Source: Bacillota bacterium (GTDB taxonomy: Bacteria; Bacillota; Bacilli; Bacillales; Cytobacillaceae). Taken from it: a stretch of DNA of 26,765 bases. The stretch's first letter is position 1, and each line of letters opens with the position of its first letter. The position numbers and the translations under genes are program-made. Below are positions 1 through 6,422 of this stretch, one piece after another. The notes beneath the pieces are model-generated. The model ran no database searches. It was not told the origin of the DNA and was given only the letters and a program-made list of their open reading frames with translations. The stretch is from positions 1-26,765 of the forward strand of contig JAUZPT010000004.1 of the NCBI GenBank assembly GCA_030705745.1, given 5' to 3'.

Positions 1-297
1 ATGATTACGGATCGGGATATTGTTATTAGGTGTATTGCTGAAAAGCATCCTGCTTCGTCAAAAATCGAGGATGTAATGAGCAATAGTTTAATAACCATTT
101 CCCCAGATGCCACAAGCAAGGAAGCAGTGAAGCTAATGGCGGACCATCAAATCCGGCGATTGCCAGTGGTAGAAGGCGACAAGTTAGTCGGGATTGTTTC
201 ATTGGGCGACTTTGCGGTTCGTGAATTAACTGACGACCAAGCAAAACTTGCTCTTACAGAAATCTCTGAAGCAACCAACAACGAAATTCAACATTAG
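1..297 (+). CDS. ylbB: CBS-domain protein YlbB, 3' part
   Basis: The reading frame is open from the window edge and ends at TAG 295–297, so only the C-terminal ~98 residues are present and the true start lies upstream. The text TDRDIV at the beginning is the usual end of a first CBS repeat. A second repeat follows, with V-M-S-N-S near residue 26 and RRLPVVEGDKLVGIVSLGD near residues 52–70. Paired CBS repeats usually bind adenosyl ligands and act as a small cytoplasmic sensor; the ligand cannot be told here. The B. subtilis homologue YlbB is about 150 residues and lies directly upstream of ylbC, as here. A strong terminator follows at once, separating this gene from ylbC. The family call is firm; the symbol rests on gene order. 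Confidence 0.85.
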   Translation: MITDRDIVIRCIAEKHPASSKIEDVMSNSLITISPDATSKEAVKLMADHQIRRLPVVEGDKLVGIVSLGDFAVRELTDDQAKLALTEISEATNNEIQH

Positions 298-338
298 ACA
301 CCAAGGGCGCCATTAGGCGCCTTTGGTGTAATTTTTCT
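298..338 (+). terminator. Intrinsic terminator after ylbB
   Basis: A perfect 14-bp stem (ACACCAAGGGCGCC at 298–311 with its complement at 316–329), a 4-nt ATTA loop and a T-rich tail (AATTTTTCT) form a textbook intrinsic terminator directly after the stop codon. Confidence 0.93.
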
Positions 339-379
339 ATTAATACAAGGTGATTGTTATTAAATTGAATATTATTGAT

Positions 380-408
380 GCTATAATAATTTATAGTGTA
401 CATATACT
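380..408 (+). promoter_or_regulatory. Possible promoter of ylbC
   Basis: The stretch between the ylbB terminator and ylbC holds a TATAAT at 382–387 without a well-placed -35. It also holds CATATACT at 401–408, which resembles a SigE -10 (CATACAnT). GCTATAAT lies 13 nt upstream of it and loosely resembles the SigE -35. A promoter is expected here because a terminator lies just upstream. Which sigma factor uses it cannot be decided by eye. Confidence 0.35.
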
Positions 409-440
409 GTTAGAAACACCGTTTGGAAGGAGGCAAGCCT

Positions 441-1511
441 CTGGGCACGCTTTTTAGAATACTTATTCTTCTAGTTCTTTTTTTAACGATTGGATTCTAT
501 CTCGATATAAATCAAAAGGACAATAAAGATGTACTAATTAAAGAGGACTCGACATTGTCAATGAAACAACCGATATCAATTCCCGATACAAGTAGTCATG
601 CGTTTACTCATCCCGAAAAACCCAAAGAGGGATTAGCCCAATTTATTGGAATGAATCTGAATCATTTCATCGATTTGATGGGAAAGCCTCAAAGGATTGA
701 CAGAACTTTGTACGGGTACGACTGGTATATATACAAGGATGATTACAATCATTACTTCCAGGCAGGGATTGAAAATAACAAGGTTGTAACACTTTATGCT
801 ATCGGGAAAGACTTAAATGTTTCACCGTTTGAAATTACAGAGCCTGTAGAAGAAATATTTAATACCCAATTTATTGATGCAAATATTAATATTAACTTAA
901 ATGGTAATCTCTATCGATTCGAATTAAACGATTCTGACTTGAATTCAAGACCTCTGATGCAAATTGGAGATGTGTATGTTCAACTATATATCGATCAATT
1001 CACAGGCACGCTTTCAAGTGTCCGTTTTTTGGATGCTGCAACACTCATAAAGGAACGGCCATATGAACTCGTTTATCGTGGTCAATTGTTGGAGCCTTTA
1101 AAGCCGAACAGCGCACAGTGGAAGTTAATCGAAAATAGTACAGAACAGGAAATTTTCGATTTAACAAATATATTACGTGTAAGGAATAATGTGAAACCTT
1201 TGAAGTGGGACGAGAAAACCGCTAAGGTAGCCTATGGACATAGTAAAGACATGGCAATTCATCATGATTTTTCACATACGTCAAAAAAGTACGGCAGTTT
1301 ATCAGATCGACTGAAAACCTCTAAGGTGATTTATCAATCCGCAGGGGAAAATATTGCGGCGAAATATACGGATGGACCTGCTGTAATAGAAGGATGGATG
1401 AACAGCAAAGGACATCGTGATACTTTATTGAATAAAGAATTTACTCATTTAGGTGTAGGGGTGTATGAAAAGTATTACACACAAAATTTCATCCGGAAGT
1501 GGTCCCAATAA
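441..1511 (+). CDS. ylbC: CAP/SCP-domain protein YlbC, membrane-anchored or secreted
   Basis: The protein has about 356 residues. A hydrophobic N-terminal segment (LFRILILLVLFLTIGF) makes a signal peptide or anchor. A CAP-associated N-terminal region follows around residues 65–190 (IGMNLNHFIDLMGKPQR, GYDWYIYKDDYNHYFQAG). A C-terminal CAP/SCP domain (about 230–345) shows the family marks YGHSKDMA, FSHTS, AGENIA, and GWMNSKGHR, so both histidines and the glutamate of the CAP cavity are present. Homologous bacterial CAP proteins are exported; the molecular role is unknown. Start: there is no in-frame ATG before codon 41. The Shine–Dalgarno GGAAGGAGG (425–433) is 7 nt before CTG 441. The alternative TTG at 423 overlaps that SD and has none of its own. 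I prefer CTG 441, but an automatic caller would take 423. Confidence 0.85.
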   Translation: MGTLFRILILLVLFLTIGFYLDINQKDNKDVLIKEDSTLSMKQPISIPDTSSHAFTHPEKPKEGLAQFIGMNLNHFIDLMGKPQRIDRTLYGYDWYIYKDDYNHYFQAGIENNKVVTLYAIGKDLNVSPFEITEPVEEIFNTQFIDANININLNGNLYRFELNDSDLNSRPLMQIGDVYVQLYIDQFTGTLSSVRFLDAATLIKERPYELVYRGQLLEPLKPNSAQWKLIENSTEQEIFDLTNILRVRNNVKPLKWDEKTAKVAYGHSKDMAIHHDFSHTSKKYGSLSDRLKTSKVIYQSAGENIAAKYTDGPAVIEGWMNSKGHRDTLLNKEFTHLGVGVYEKYYTQNFIRKWSQ

Positions 1512-1548
1512 AAAAGAAGCTTAATCAAACATGATTGAGCTTCTTTTT
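1511..1548. terminator. Bidirectional terminator between ylbC and the 1548–1913 gene
   Basis: GAAGCTTAATCA and TGATTGAGCTTC pair (one wobble) around an AACA loop, with an A-run on the left and a T-run on the right, so it can stop transcription from both convergent genes. It overlaps the stop codon of the minus-strand gene. Confidence 0.88.
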
Positions 1549-1913
1549 TAGTTATTACTCTCAATGGTATTCATACGATTGCAAATGAAATATTGGTCGT
1601 TCCAGCTGCCGTAAAAACGGAATCGTTCACCAATGTGATATTCGTTAACCTCCGCATTGTTAGTATAAGGCGCCATTTTTTTGACCCGAACTAGTTTGCG
1701 TTCCGTTTGCACCTGCATTTCCTGCACAACGATGTAGCGGTTATAATAAAAACGTTGTTTCTCCTCCGAGATCGTCTTTATTTTTCCAGTAATTACTGCC
1801 TCTTCATTTACTTTTCCAATATTTCTCCATTTAACCTCATGATCTTTCATTTCTTTTTTCGTCAAAAAGAAGAAATAGGTGCAAATAATAGGAATTAAGA
1901 TAGCGGTAACCAT
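1548..1913 (-). CDS. Small membrane-anchored protein of unknown function
   Basis: The protein has 121 residues and I do not recognise a family. It begins with one hydrophobic segment (MVTAILIPIICTYFFFLTKK, about residues 2–17) and continues as a charged soluble domain with several predicted β-strands (VITGKIKTI, RYIVVQEMQVQ, KLVRVKKM, GERFRFYGSW, QYFICN). The layout suggests a single-pass anchor with a small β-rich domain, possibly OB-like; that fold is a guess. Start ATG 1913 is preceded on the minus strand by GGAAGGAGTGG, a strong SD, so it is very likely a real gene. It faces ylbC across a shared terminator and is divergent from ylbD. B. subtilis has no gene that I know of at this place. 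Confidence 0.72.
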   Translation of the reverse strand: MVTAILIPIICTYFFFLTKKEMKDHEVKWRNIGKVNEEAVITGKIKTISEEKQRFYYNRYIVVQEMQVQTERKLVRVKKMAPYTNNAEVNEYHIGERFRFYGSWNDQYFICNRMNTIESNN

Positions 1914-2053
1914 ATTCCACTCCTTCCAAAAAACGAGTTTTCAACAATTCTGATTAACAAATCCATTTTCAAATAAGCTGCTTCTTTCTGTTGTTATTTT
2001 ATCATTAATCGAATTTCTCTTTATAAAAAATTTAAAAAGTCGTCGAGTTTTTC

Positions 2054-2080
2054 ACCAATGCTTGAAAATATCATAAAGTA
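2054..2080 (+). promoter_or_regulatory. SigK-like promoter of ylbD–ylbE
   Basis: ACC at 2054–2056, a 15-nt spacer and CATAAAGTA at 2072–2080 match the mother-cell SigK pattern (AC … CATAnnnTA). The start codon lies about 33 nt downstream. This fits ylbD being a spore coat gene. It rests on a motif match only. Confidence 0.6.
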
Positions 2081-2112
2081 ATATAGGCGAATGATTACAG
2101 AGGTGATATTCT

Positions 2113-2532
2113 ATGACACAAAAAAAGCTCCATCCCTCAGTAGAGAAATTTAAAGGCTTTGTAAAAACCCATCCCGCCATTGTCCAGGAGGTGCGCTCAG
2201 GGAAGTCAACCTGGCAGGAATTATATGAGGATTGGTATTTGTTGGGTGAAGAAGATGAGAAATGGGATGCTTTTAGAGCGGAAGGCGTTAACACGAACGG
2301 AAATAGCAAATCAAACAACGAAAAAGAAAAAAATGATTGGATGTCCCAGGCGCTGGGGATGATGAAAAAAATGGACGCTACTCAAATGCAGGTGTACATT
2401 AATAATTTAAGCCAGGCTCTCGGAGCGATTCAAGGATTGATATCACAGTTCCAAGGAAGTGGGCCGGTTAGTTCCCCCCCTCCTAAGTCACCTGAAGGCC
2501 CAAAGCATCCTTTTATGTTCCGAAAAGACTGA
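2113..2532 (+). CDS. ylbD: Spore coat protein YlbD
   Basis: The protein has 139 residues and matches the YlbD coat family in its N-terminal part: KFKGFVKTHPAIVQEVRSGK, then TWQELYEDWYLLGEEDEKWD (about residues 13–54). The middle is a charged linker (about 60–75). An amphipathic helical stretch follows with MGMMKKMDATQMQVYINNLS-type spacing (about 84–115). The proline-rich tail is PPPKSPEGPKHPF. B. subtilis YlbD is a coat-associated protein assembled around the forespore by the mother cell; the exact job is unknown. ATG 2113 has a GAGGTG SD. Only 21 nt separate it from ylbE, so the two are one operon closed by the terminator at 2795. A SigK-like promoter upstream supports late mother-cell expression. 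Confidence 0.85.
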   Translation: MTQKKLHPSVEKFKGFVKTHPAIVQEVRSGKSTWQELYEDWYLLGEEDEKWDAFRAEGVNTNGNSKSNNEKEKNDWMSQALGMMKKMDATQMQVYINNLSQALGAIQGLISQFQGSGPVSSPPPKSPEGPKHPFMFRKD

Positions 2533-2553
2533 GAGTAAGGAAGGTGCAATGAC

Positions 2554-2793
2554 TTGAGAAAGGAAATTCAGGAGTATCTGGAAAGCAAAAAAGAATTAAA
2601 GAAGTTTGTAAGGGAACAGCCTATCTGGTACCGGAAATTATCAAGAAATCCTTATGAATTGGATTCATTGGAAACAGCATCACTGCATTATTATAAAAAA
2701 ACAATTCCTGATCAAGTAGAAAAATTTACGAATGGTGTACAGATGGCCTCAATGATGTTTCAAATGTTTCAATCAATGAAAAATTCAAATTGA
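2554..2793 (+). CDS. ylbE: YlbE-like protein
   Basis: This 79-residue protein belongs to the YlbE-like family, with the conserved run of FVREQPIWYRKLSRNP (about residues 18–33) followed by a helical C-terminal part ending in a methionine/phenylalanine-rich segment (MASMMFQMFQSMK). There is no signal peptide or membrane segment. The start is TTG 2554, preceded by AAGGAAGGTG. The nearby ATG at 2549 is out of frame and stops after two codons. It is the second gene of the ylbD operon and shares its presumed mother-cell expression. Its function is unknown. The methionine/phenylalanine-rich tail resembles the helical part of YlbD, which may point to physical association; that is only an inference. 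Confidence 0.82.
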   Translation: MRKEIQEYLESKKELKKFVREQPIWYRKLSRNPYELDSLETASLHYYKKTIPDQVEKFTNGVQMASMMFQMFQSMKNSN

Positions 2794-2794
2794 T

Positions 2795-2833
2795 AAAAAG
2801 GCCACATCAAACCTGCGATGTGGCCTTTTTTAT
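2795..2833 (+). terminator. Intrinsic terminator after ylbE
   Basis: GGCCACATC and GATGTGGCC form a 9-bp stem flanked by A5 on the left and T6 on the right, directly after the ylbE stop. Confidence 0.93.
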
Positions 2834-2894
2834 ATTATTAATGAGTAATTTATTTAAGGATGGCAGACAATAAATTCATAAAGGAGCGATGAAC

Positions 2895-3338
2895 TTGAAA
2901 CGTAATCTATTAATAATCATCTCTTCCGGTGTCATGCTCATCCTTTTTTCAGGATGTCAAAGATATTTGCCGGAGTTAAAAACAAAACCGGTAATTGCCG
3001 TATCCGGTCAAATCGTGATGGCCCAAAATGAAGATGTTCCGGCAATTACATCAGCGAAAGAAGAAATATTTTCTGTCAGTTATAAAATCAGTGGGAGGAA
3101 CGTATTGATTGAATGCTTTGTTCCCGATGTTTCTTTCCGCAACAATGATGAACGGAAACTACAATTAGGAAAGATAGCTGTATGGATTGACGGAAAGAAA
3201 TTGGAAGAAGTTAGGTCGGCAGCGTTTATGCTTAAAAATTTGTCTTTAGGAAATCATCGAATCAAACTCGAACTGTTAAAGCTGACAAATGAATCATATG
3301 GAGCGGACAGGGAGTTTTTGGTATCCATCTCAAAATAA
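2895..3338 (+). CDS. Putative lipoprotein of unknown function
   Basis: The N-terminus is a lipoprotein signal peptide: MKRN, a hydrophobic core, then the lipobox L-F-S-G-C with the cysteine at residue 21. The mature part (~127 residues) has alternating hydrophobic strands, notably KIAVWIDGKKLEEV near residues 95–108 and GNHRIKLELLKLTNESYG near 121–138. That pattern suggests an immunoglobulin-like or cupredoxin-like β-sandwich outside the membrane. I do not recognise the family. The start is chosen as TTG 2895, which lies 8 nt after AAGGAG (2881–2886). The ATG at 2889 is too close to that SD to be likely. It lies between ylbE and ylbF, where B. subtilis has no gene that I know of, and has its own terminator-isolated transcription unit on the upstream side. 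Confidence 0.72.
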   Translation: MKRNLLIIISSGVMLILFSGCQRYLPELKTKPVIAVSGQIVMAQNEDVPAITSAKEEIFSVSYKISGRNVLIECFVPDVSFRNNDERKLQLGKIAVWIDGKKLEEVRSAAFMLKNLSLGNHRIKLELLKLTNESYGADREFLVSISK

Positions 3339-3368
3339 AAGGATTTTTTAGCTTTCCTATTTTATTCA

Positions 3369-3377
3369 TGGTAGAAT
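3369..3377 (+). promoter_or_regulatory. Possible extended -10 promoter of ylbF
   Basis: TGGTAGAAT is an extended -10 (TGn plus TAGAAT). No good -35 is seen 17 nt upstream. The start codon at 3397 follows after a short leader carrying GGAGGTGG. Confidence 0.35.
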
Positions 3378-3396
3378 AAGGTTTGGAGGTGGATGA

Positions 3397-3843
3397 ATGC
3401 TTGCTACATCTGAAACAATTGAACTGCTTGAGCAAAGTGAGAAATTGGCTACTATGATTATGGAATCTGAAACGGCCGAAAACTATCAAATCTCTTTATA
3501 TAAATTACGCTCGAATGAATTTGCCCAAAATAAAATCCGTCATTTCATAAAGCTGAAAGAACAATACGATGAGGTTCAACGTTTTGGAAAATATCATCCT
3601 GATTACAAAAACGTAATGTCCCAGATTCGTGTGGCTAAACGCGAAATGGACATGGATCCATTAGTGACAGAATTTAAAAAAGCTGAAAATGATCTTCAGG
3701 ATTTATTAAATGAAATTAGCACCCTTATTGGTGGTGCTGTTTCTAAAAATATAAAAGTTCCATCCGGTAATCCCTTTTTCGATACGATGTCCAGTTGTAG
3801 TGGTGGCTGCGGATCGGGAGGAAGCTGTGGCTGTTCCGCATAA
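3397..3843 (+). CDS. ylbF: YlbF/RicF, Y-complex regulator of RNA processing, competence and sporulation
   Basis: The protein has 148 residues of the YlbF/YmcA family and is mostly helical, with EFAQNKIRHFIKLKEQYDEV (about 44–63) and FGKYHPDYKNVMSQIRVAKR (about 66–85) as core. In B. subtilis YlbF joins YmcA and YaaT in a complex that binds [4Fe-4S] clusters, assists RNase Y-dependent mRNA maturation, and is needed for competence, biofilm formation and sporulation. A glycine/cysteine-rich tail carries C134, C138, C144 and C146, suitable as metal-cluster ligands. Start ATG 3397 has a strong GGAGGTGG. It is followed by ylbG as in B. subtilis, although a promoter-like site lies between them. Confidence 0.9.
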   Translation: MLATSETIELLEQSEKLATMIMESETAENYQISLYKLRSNEFAQNKIRHFIKLKEQYDEVQRFGKYHPDYKNVMSQIRVAKREMDMDPLVTEFKKAENDLQDLLNEISTLIGGAVSKNIKVPSGNPFFDTMSSCSGGCGSGGSCGCSA

Positions 3844-3884
3844 GAAAAAGACTTGGATTTTCCCATTCAAAAGACAGGTAAGAA

Positions 3885-3914
3885 TTGAAAAAGAATGCTT
3901 TCTTATGCTAGACT
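3885..3914 (+). promoter_or_regulatory. SigA-type promoter of ylbG
   Basis: TTGAAA at 3885–3890, an 18-nt spacer and TAGACT at 3909–3914 preceded by TGC (extended -10) form a plausible SigA promoter, 33 nt before the ylbG start. Confidence 0.55.
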
Positions 3915-3947
3915 AAAAAAAACATTCGTATTTAAGGGGAAAATTGT

Positions 3948-4223
3948 ATGCTTGGTCAGAGACAGGGATTGGTTGTTTGGCTCTATTCATTAAAACAAGC
4001 CAAAATGTTAAGAAGATTCGGTAATGTCCATTATGTCTCGAAAAAACTTAAATATGTCGTTCTGTACTGCAATCTGGAAGACGTAGAAGGAATTATGGAG
4101 AAATTGAGTTCTTACTCTTTTGTTAAAAAAGTGGAACCATCCTACAAGCCTTTCCTCAAGATGGAATTTGAAAATTCATCCCCAGATAAAGCTAAAGAAT
4201 ACGACTATAAAATGGGCATTTAA
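3948..4223 (+). CDS. ylbG: YlbG, DUF2129 family protein
   Basis: This 91-residue protein matches the YlbG/DUF2129 family along its length. It has [20 protein letters not shown] near the start, then [18 protein letters not shown] (about 25–42) and a second strand-helix unit [15 protein letters not shown] (about 61–75). The βαβ pattern suggests a small ferredoxin-like fold. It is cytoplasmic and its function is unknown. It nearly always accompanies ylbF in Bacillales, and YlbF is part of the RNase Y-associated complex, so a role in RNA metabolism is conceivable but unproven. ATG 3948 is preceded by AAGGGGAAA. A strong bidirectional terminator follows. Confidence 0.87.
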   Translation: MLGQRQGLVVWLYSLKQAKMLRRFGNVHYVSKKLKYVVLYCNLEDVEGIMEKLSSYSFVKKVEPSYKPFLKMEFENSSPDKAKEYDYKMGI

Positions 4224-4254
4224 AAAGTGAGGGCATTTTGCCCTCACTTTTTTT
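4222..4254. terminator. Bidirectional terminator between ylbG and the ylbA-like gene
   Basis: AAAAGTGAGGGC pairs with GCCCTCACTTTT around an ATTTT loop, with A- and T-runs outside. It serves the two convergent genes. Confidence 0.93.
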
Positions 4255-4258
4255 CCTC

Positions 4259-4648
4259 TTATTGCAAGGGGCCTATATAATGATTCAGCCTTAAAATCCC
4301 TATTAATTGCTGATAATACAATTCTTTTTCGGCGAACATAGAAGATGGTTTAACGGAAAGCTCATGTATTTTACTATTGAGCTTTTCTGCCGTTTCCGAG
4401 AACAAATCAAATCTTTTATTCGGAATAAAATTTGGATTTGGAATGCCTTCCCGGCATATATAAAGAGGCTGGAATTTTCCAGGATCGGTTGGTTTTAATA
4501 TAACAACAAGCGATGTAAGTTCTTTTTTATCAATCTGGGTATGCAATGCCAGCATTAAGTGAAGACGATGATGATTGGACTTCGCAAGTTCAATCATTTC
4601 ATATATATCGGAGTATCCTTCACCTAGCTCTATAAAACGCTGTATCAA
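4259..4648 (-). CDS. ylbA: YlbA-like conserved protein
   Basis: The protein has 129 residues. The opening IQRFIELGEGYSDIYEMIEL, the central VVILKPTDPGKFQPLYICREG (split around residues 50–70) and the ending YYQQLIGILRLNHYIGPL resemble the Bacillus YlbA family, which is sometimes labelled methylthioribose kinase without support. I recall the family by sequence only, so the symbol is moderately sure. It looks cytoplasmic, without membrane segments, and no catalytic motif is evident. The start is TTG 4648, preceded on the minus strand by AAAAGGAGAATG with good spacing. In B. subtilis ylbA lies upstream of ylbB. Here it lies after ylbG on the opposite strand, which indicates a local rearrangement. 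Confidence 0.72.
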   Translation of the reverse strand: MIQRFIELGEGYSDIYEMIELAKSNHHRLHLMLALHTQIDKKELTSLVVILKPTDPGKFQPLYICREGIPNPNFIPNKRFDLFSETAEKLNSKIHELSVKPSSMFAEKELYYQQLIGILRLNHYIGPLQ

Positions 4649-4836
4649 AATGACATTCTCCTTTTCATAAATTCATAGGAATAGAGTAACATGTAATACA
4701 TTTTCTGAGAAGAATTTTATCGATTGTCAATGTCAACCGCGTTGCGTAATATGTGATTTTGGTCATATAGACTATGAGAAGTTAAAGAATTCATGTTAAT
4801 GTAATAGAAGCGCCGTAAATGAAGGAGATTTTTAAA

Positions 4837-6267
4837 ATGGTAAGGAATATTCTTTTGCTGATGACAATTCTTATTTTGACCTTGGGAGCCATACTTTACG
4901 GTCAATGGAATAACTATTCAAAACATAAAATTGAAATGAAAAAAGAAATTCCTGTGAAGGCATACGAGGATATTACCATACAAACAGTTATGAATGGAAA
5001 CTTAAAAATTACTCAGACTTTCAGAAGCTTGAAAAAGAACGTGGAATATCGAATTAATGAACCGAGAAAAATTTTAAATTGGGTTTGTACGAAAAAAGAC
5101 GGAAAGATTTGTGATTCTCGTGACAAGGATCCACATACGTTTCTTCCTGACAAAGGAGAAATTGTCATTGATTCGACGTTGGAGGGAAAGAAAAACCATC
5201 CTGTTTTCCAATTGAGCGAATGGAGAGCGGTGCTTCCGCAAATACGAATCGCCCGTACGAATTTAAAAATAGTTGATTCCGTCGATCGCGGCGGCACATG
5301 GGTAGCAGGGATCCCGTTAATCGGTTATAAAAGGATGGATTTGATCGATTATTATGTGTTCGAAGGAAAAAAAGATGACTTTTCCCTCTATTGGCAAAAA
5401 AAGCCGCTGTATGCGACTAGAAGAAATTCCTTTTTCACATATTATTCGGAAAATCCTTCCGATAAGTGGACAATCCCAGCTAATTTTTCGGCACAATTAG
5501 AGAACTCTCCTTTTTTGGCAATTATCCATACATCTAAACTGCCATCCGCCAAACTATCCGGCTTGCTTATTGAAAATGGAAGAATCTCCAGTTCAGAGGT
5601 AGAAACGGCGTTGATTGAAAATAACATTAAACAAAAAATCGAAATTGTTCAAGGTGATAATCACTGGCTTGTTGAATTATTAGCATCTCTATATTTAGAA
5701 AAGCCGATGCATAGCGGTAAAGCTTTGTCCGTTTATGCTGAGTTGAAAACAAAGTATACGGACTCGGAATTGAAGGAATTTGTTGAAAGTATCATCCGAA
5801 GCAATCATAAAATGAATTTTGTTGACCTTGATCGATTATTGGGTGAGATGCATGGACTGGGTACTCATTTCTTTTCCTCACTACAACATCAGCCTCACGA
5901 ACAACTACGCCTGAGTTTTTTTGATTTGCGAAAAGTGCTTTTGAATGGCAAAGAAAATTCAAAGATAGAAATCATGGTTTTAGCGTCAGAAAAATTTTTT
6001 CCGTTTCTTGTGACCATGAAGGAGCTAGGGTATCAAGTATCAATAACATCGAGCGAAAAGAAAATAGTTTTGAATAAAGACAATAATCAGTACGAATTTG
6101 CAGATGGCCGAACAATTTTCTTGAAAAATGGGCAGCAATATGGCATGCTGAAAAGCCCCTTTATCGTTAAAAATAACGTTATATTTATAAGCCAAATCGG
6201 CCTGCAATCCATTTTTAACGTGAAAATCCAAGAATCAGAAAAAGAAATTCAAATATTAAATTATTAG
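4837..6267 (+). CDS. Membrane-anchored extracytoplasmic protein of unknown function
   Basis: The protein has 476 residues. A single hydrophobic segment after MVRN (about residues 4–22, ILLLMTILILTLGAILYG) is an uncleaved anchor or signal peptide, so the rest should lie outside the membrane. Residues 35–210 look β-rich (DITIQTVMNGNLKITQTFRS; GGTWVAGIPLIGY). Residues 240–370 are helical with charged surfaces. The last ~75 residues (KIVLNKDNNQYEF … FADGRTIFLKNG … VIFISQIGLQSIF) resemble the stalk domain found at the N-terminus of copper amine oxidases in Firmicute surface proteins; this match is by eye and uncertain. No enzyme motif is seen. ATG 4837 is preferred over ATG 4819 because AGGAGA (4823–4828) sits 8 nt before it and overlaps the earlier reading. 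I cannot name it. Confidence 0.78.
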   Translation: MVRNILLLMTILILTLGAILYGQWNNYSKHKIEMKKEIPVKAYEDITIQTVMNGNLKITQTFRSLKKNVEYRINEPRKILNWVCTKKDGKICDSRDKDPHTFLPDKGEIVIDSTLEGKKNHPVFQLSEWRAVLPQIRIARTNLKIVDSVDRGGTWVAGIPLIGYKRMDLIDYYVFEGKKDDFSLYWQKKPLYATRRNSFFTYYSENPSDKWTIPANFSAQLENSPFLAIIHTSKLPSAKLSGLLIENGRISSSEVETALIENNIKQKIEIVQGDNHWLVELLASLYLEKPMHSGKALSVYAELKTKYTDSELKEFVESIIRSNHKMNFVDLDRLLGEMHGLGTHFFSSLQHQPHEQLRLSFFDLRKVLLNGKENSKIEIMVLASEKFFPFLVTMKELGYQVSITSSEKKIVLNKDNNQYEFADGRTIFLKNGQQYGMLKSPFIVKNNVIFISQIGLQSIFNVKIQESEKEIQILNY

Positions 6268-6274
6268 TGGAAAG

Positions 6275-6309
6275 AAAAAGAAAAAACCCTGCAGAAAAAT
6301 CTGCAGGGT
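6275..6309 (-). terminator. Terminator reading on the minus strand
   Basis: Read on the minus strand, ACCCTGCAG, loop ATTTTT and CTGCAGGGT are followed by TTTTTTCTTTTTC, a perfect intrinsic terminator. On the plus strand the downstream side is CCTTCTATATCC, without a T-run, so it works poorly for the upstream plus-strand gene. No convincing minus-strand gene feeds into it. Confidence 0.7.
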
Positions 6310-6371
6310 CCTTCTATATCCTTCAAGAAGGATAGAAGGCAAAGGGAGAGGAGAAACCGGAGGAAGAACTT

Positions 6372-6422
6372 ATGGGGAAACGTAAGTCTTCTCCGCGGTT
6401 GGCAACAACATCCTCGAATTGA
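6372..6422 (+). CDS. Possible 16-residue leader peptide
   Basis: ATG 6372 has the strong SD GGAGGA 7–8 nt upstream and reads MGKRKSSPRLATTSSN before TGA 6420–6422. Its SD lies in the 5' arm of the third hairpin and its stop lies in the loop of the terminator hairpin. That arrangement is typical of translation-linked attenuators, although chance cannot be excluded for so short a frame. The peptide is basic and serine/threonine-rich with no obvious run of regulatory codons. Confidence 0.4.
   Translation: MGKRKSSPRLATTSSN

Noticed and set aside
2795..2833. Hairpin as a possible riboswitch for the lipoprotein gene
   Set aside because: It is a simple stem with A- and T-runs directly after ylbE and is fully explained as a terminator.
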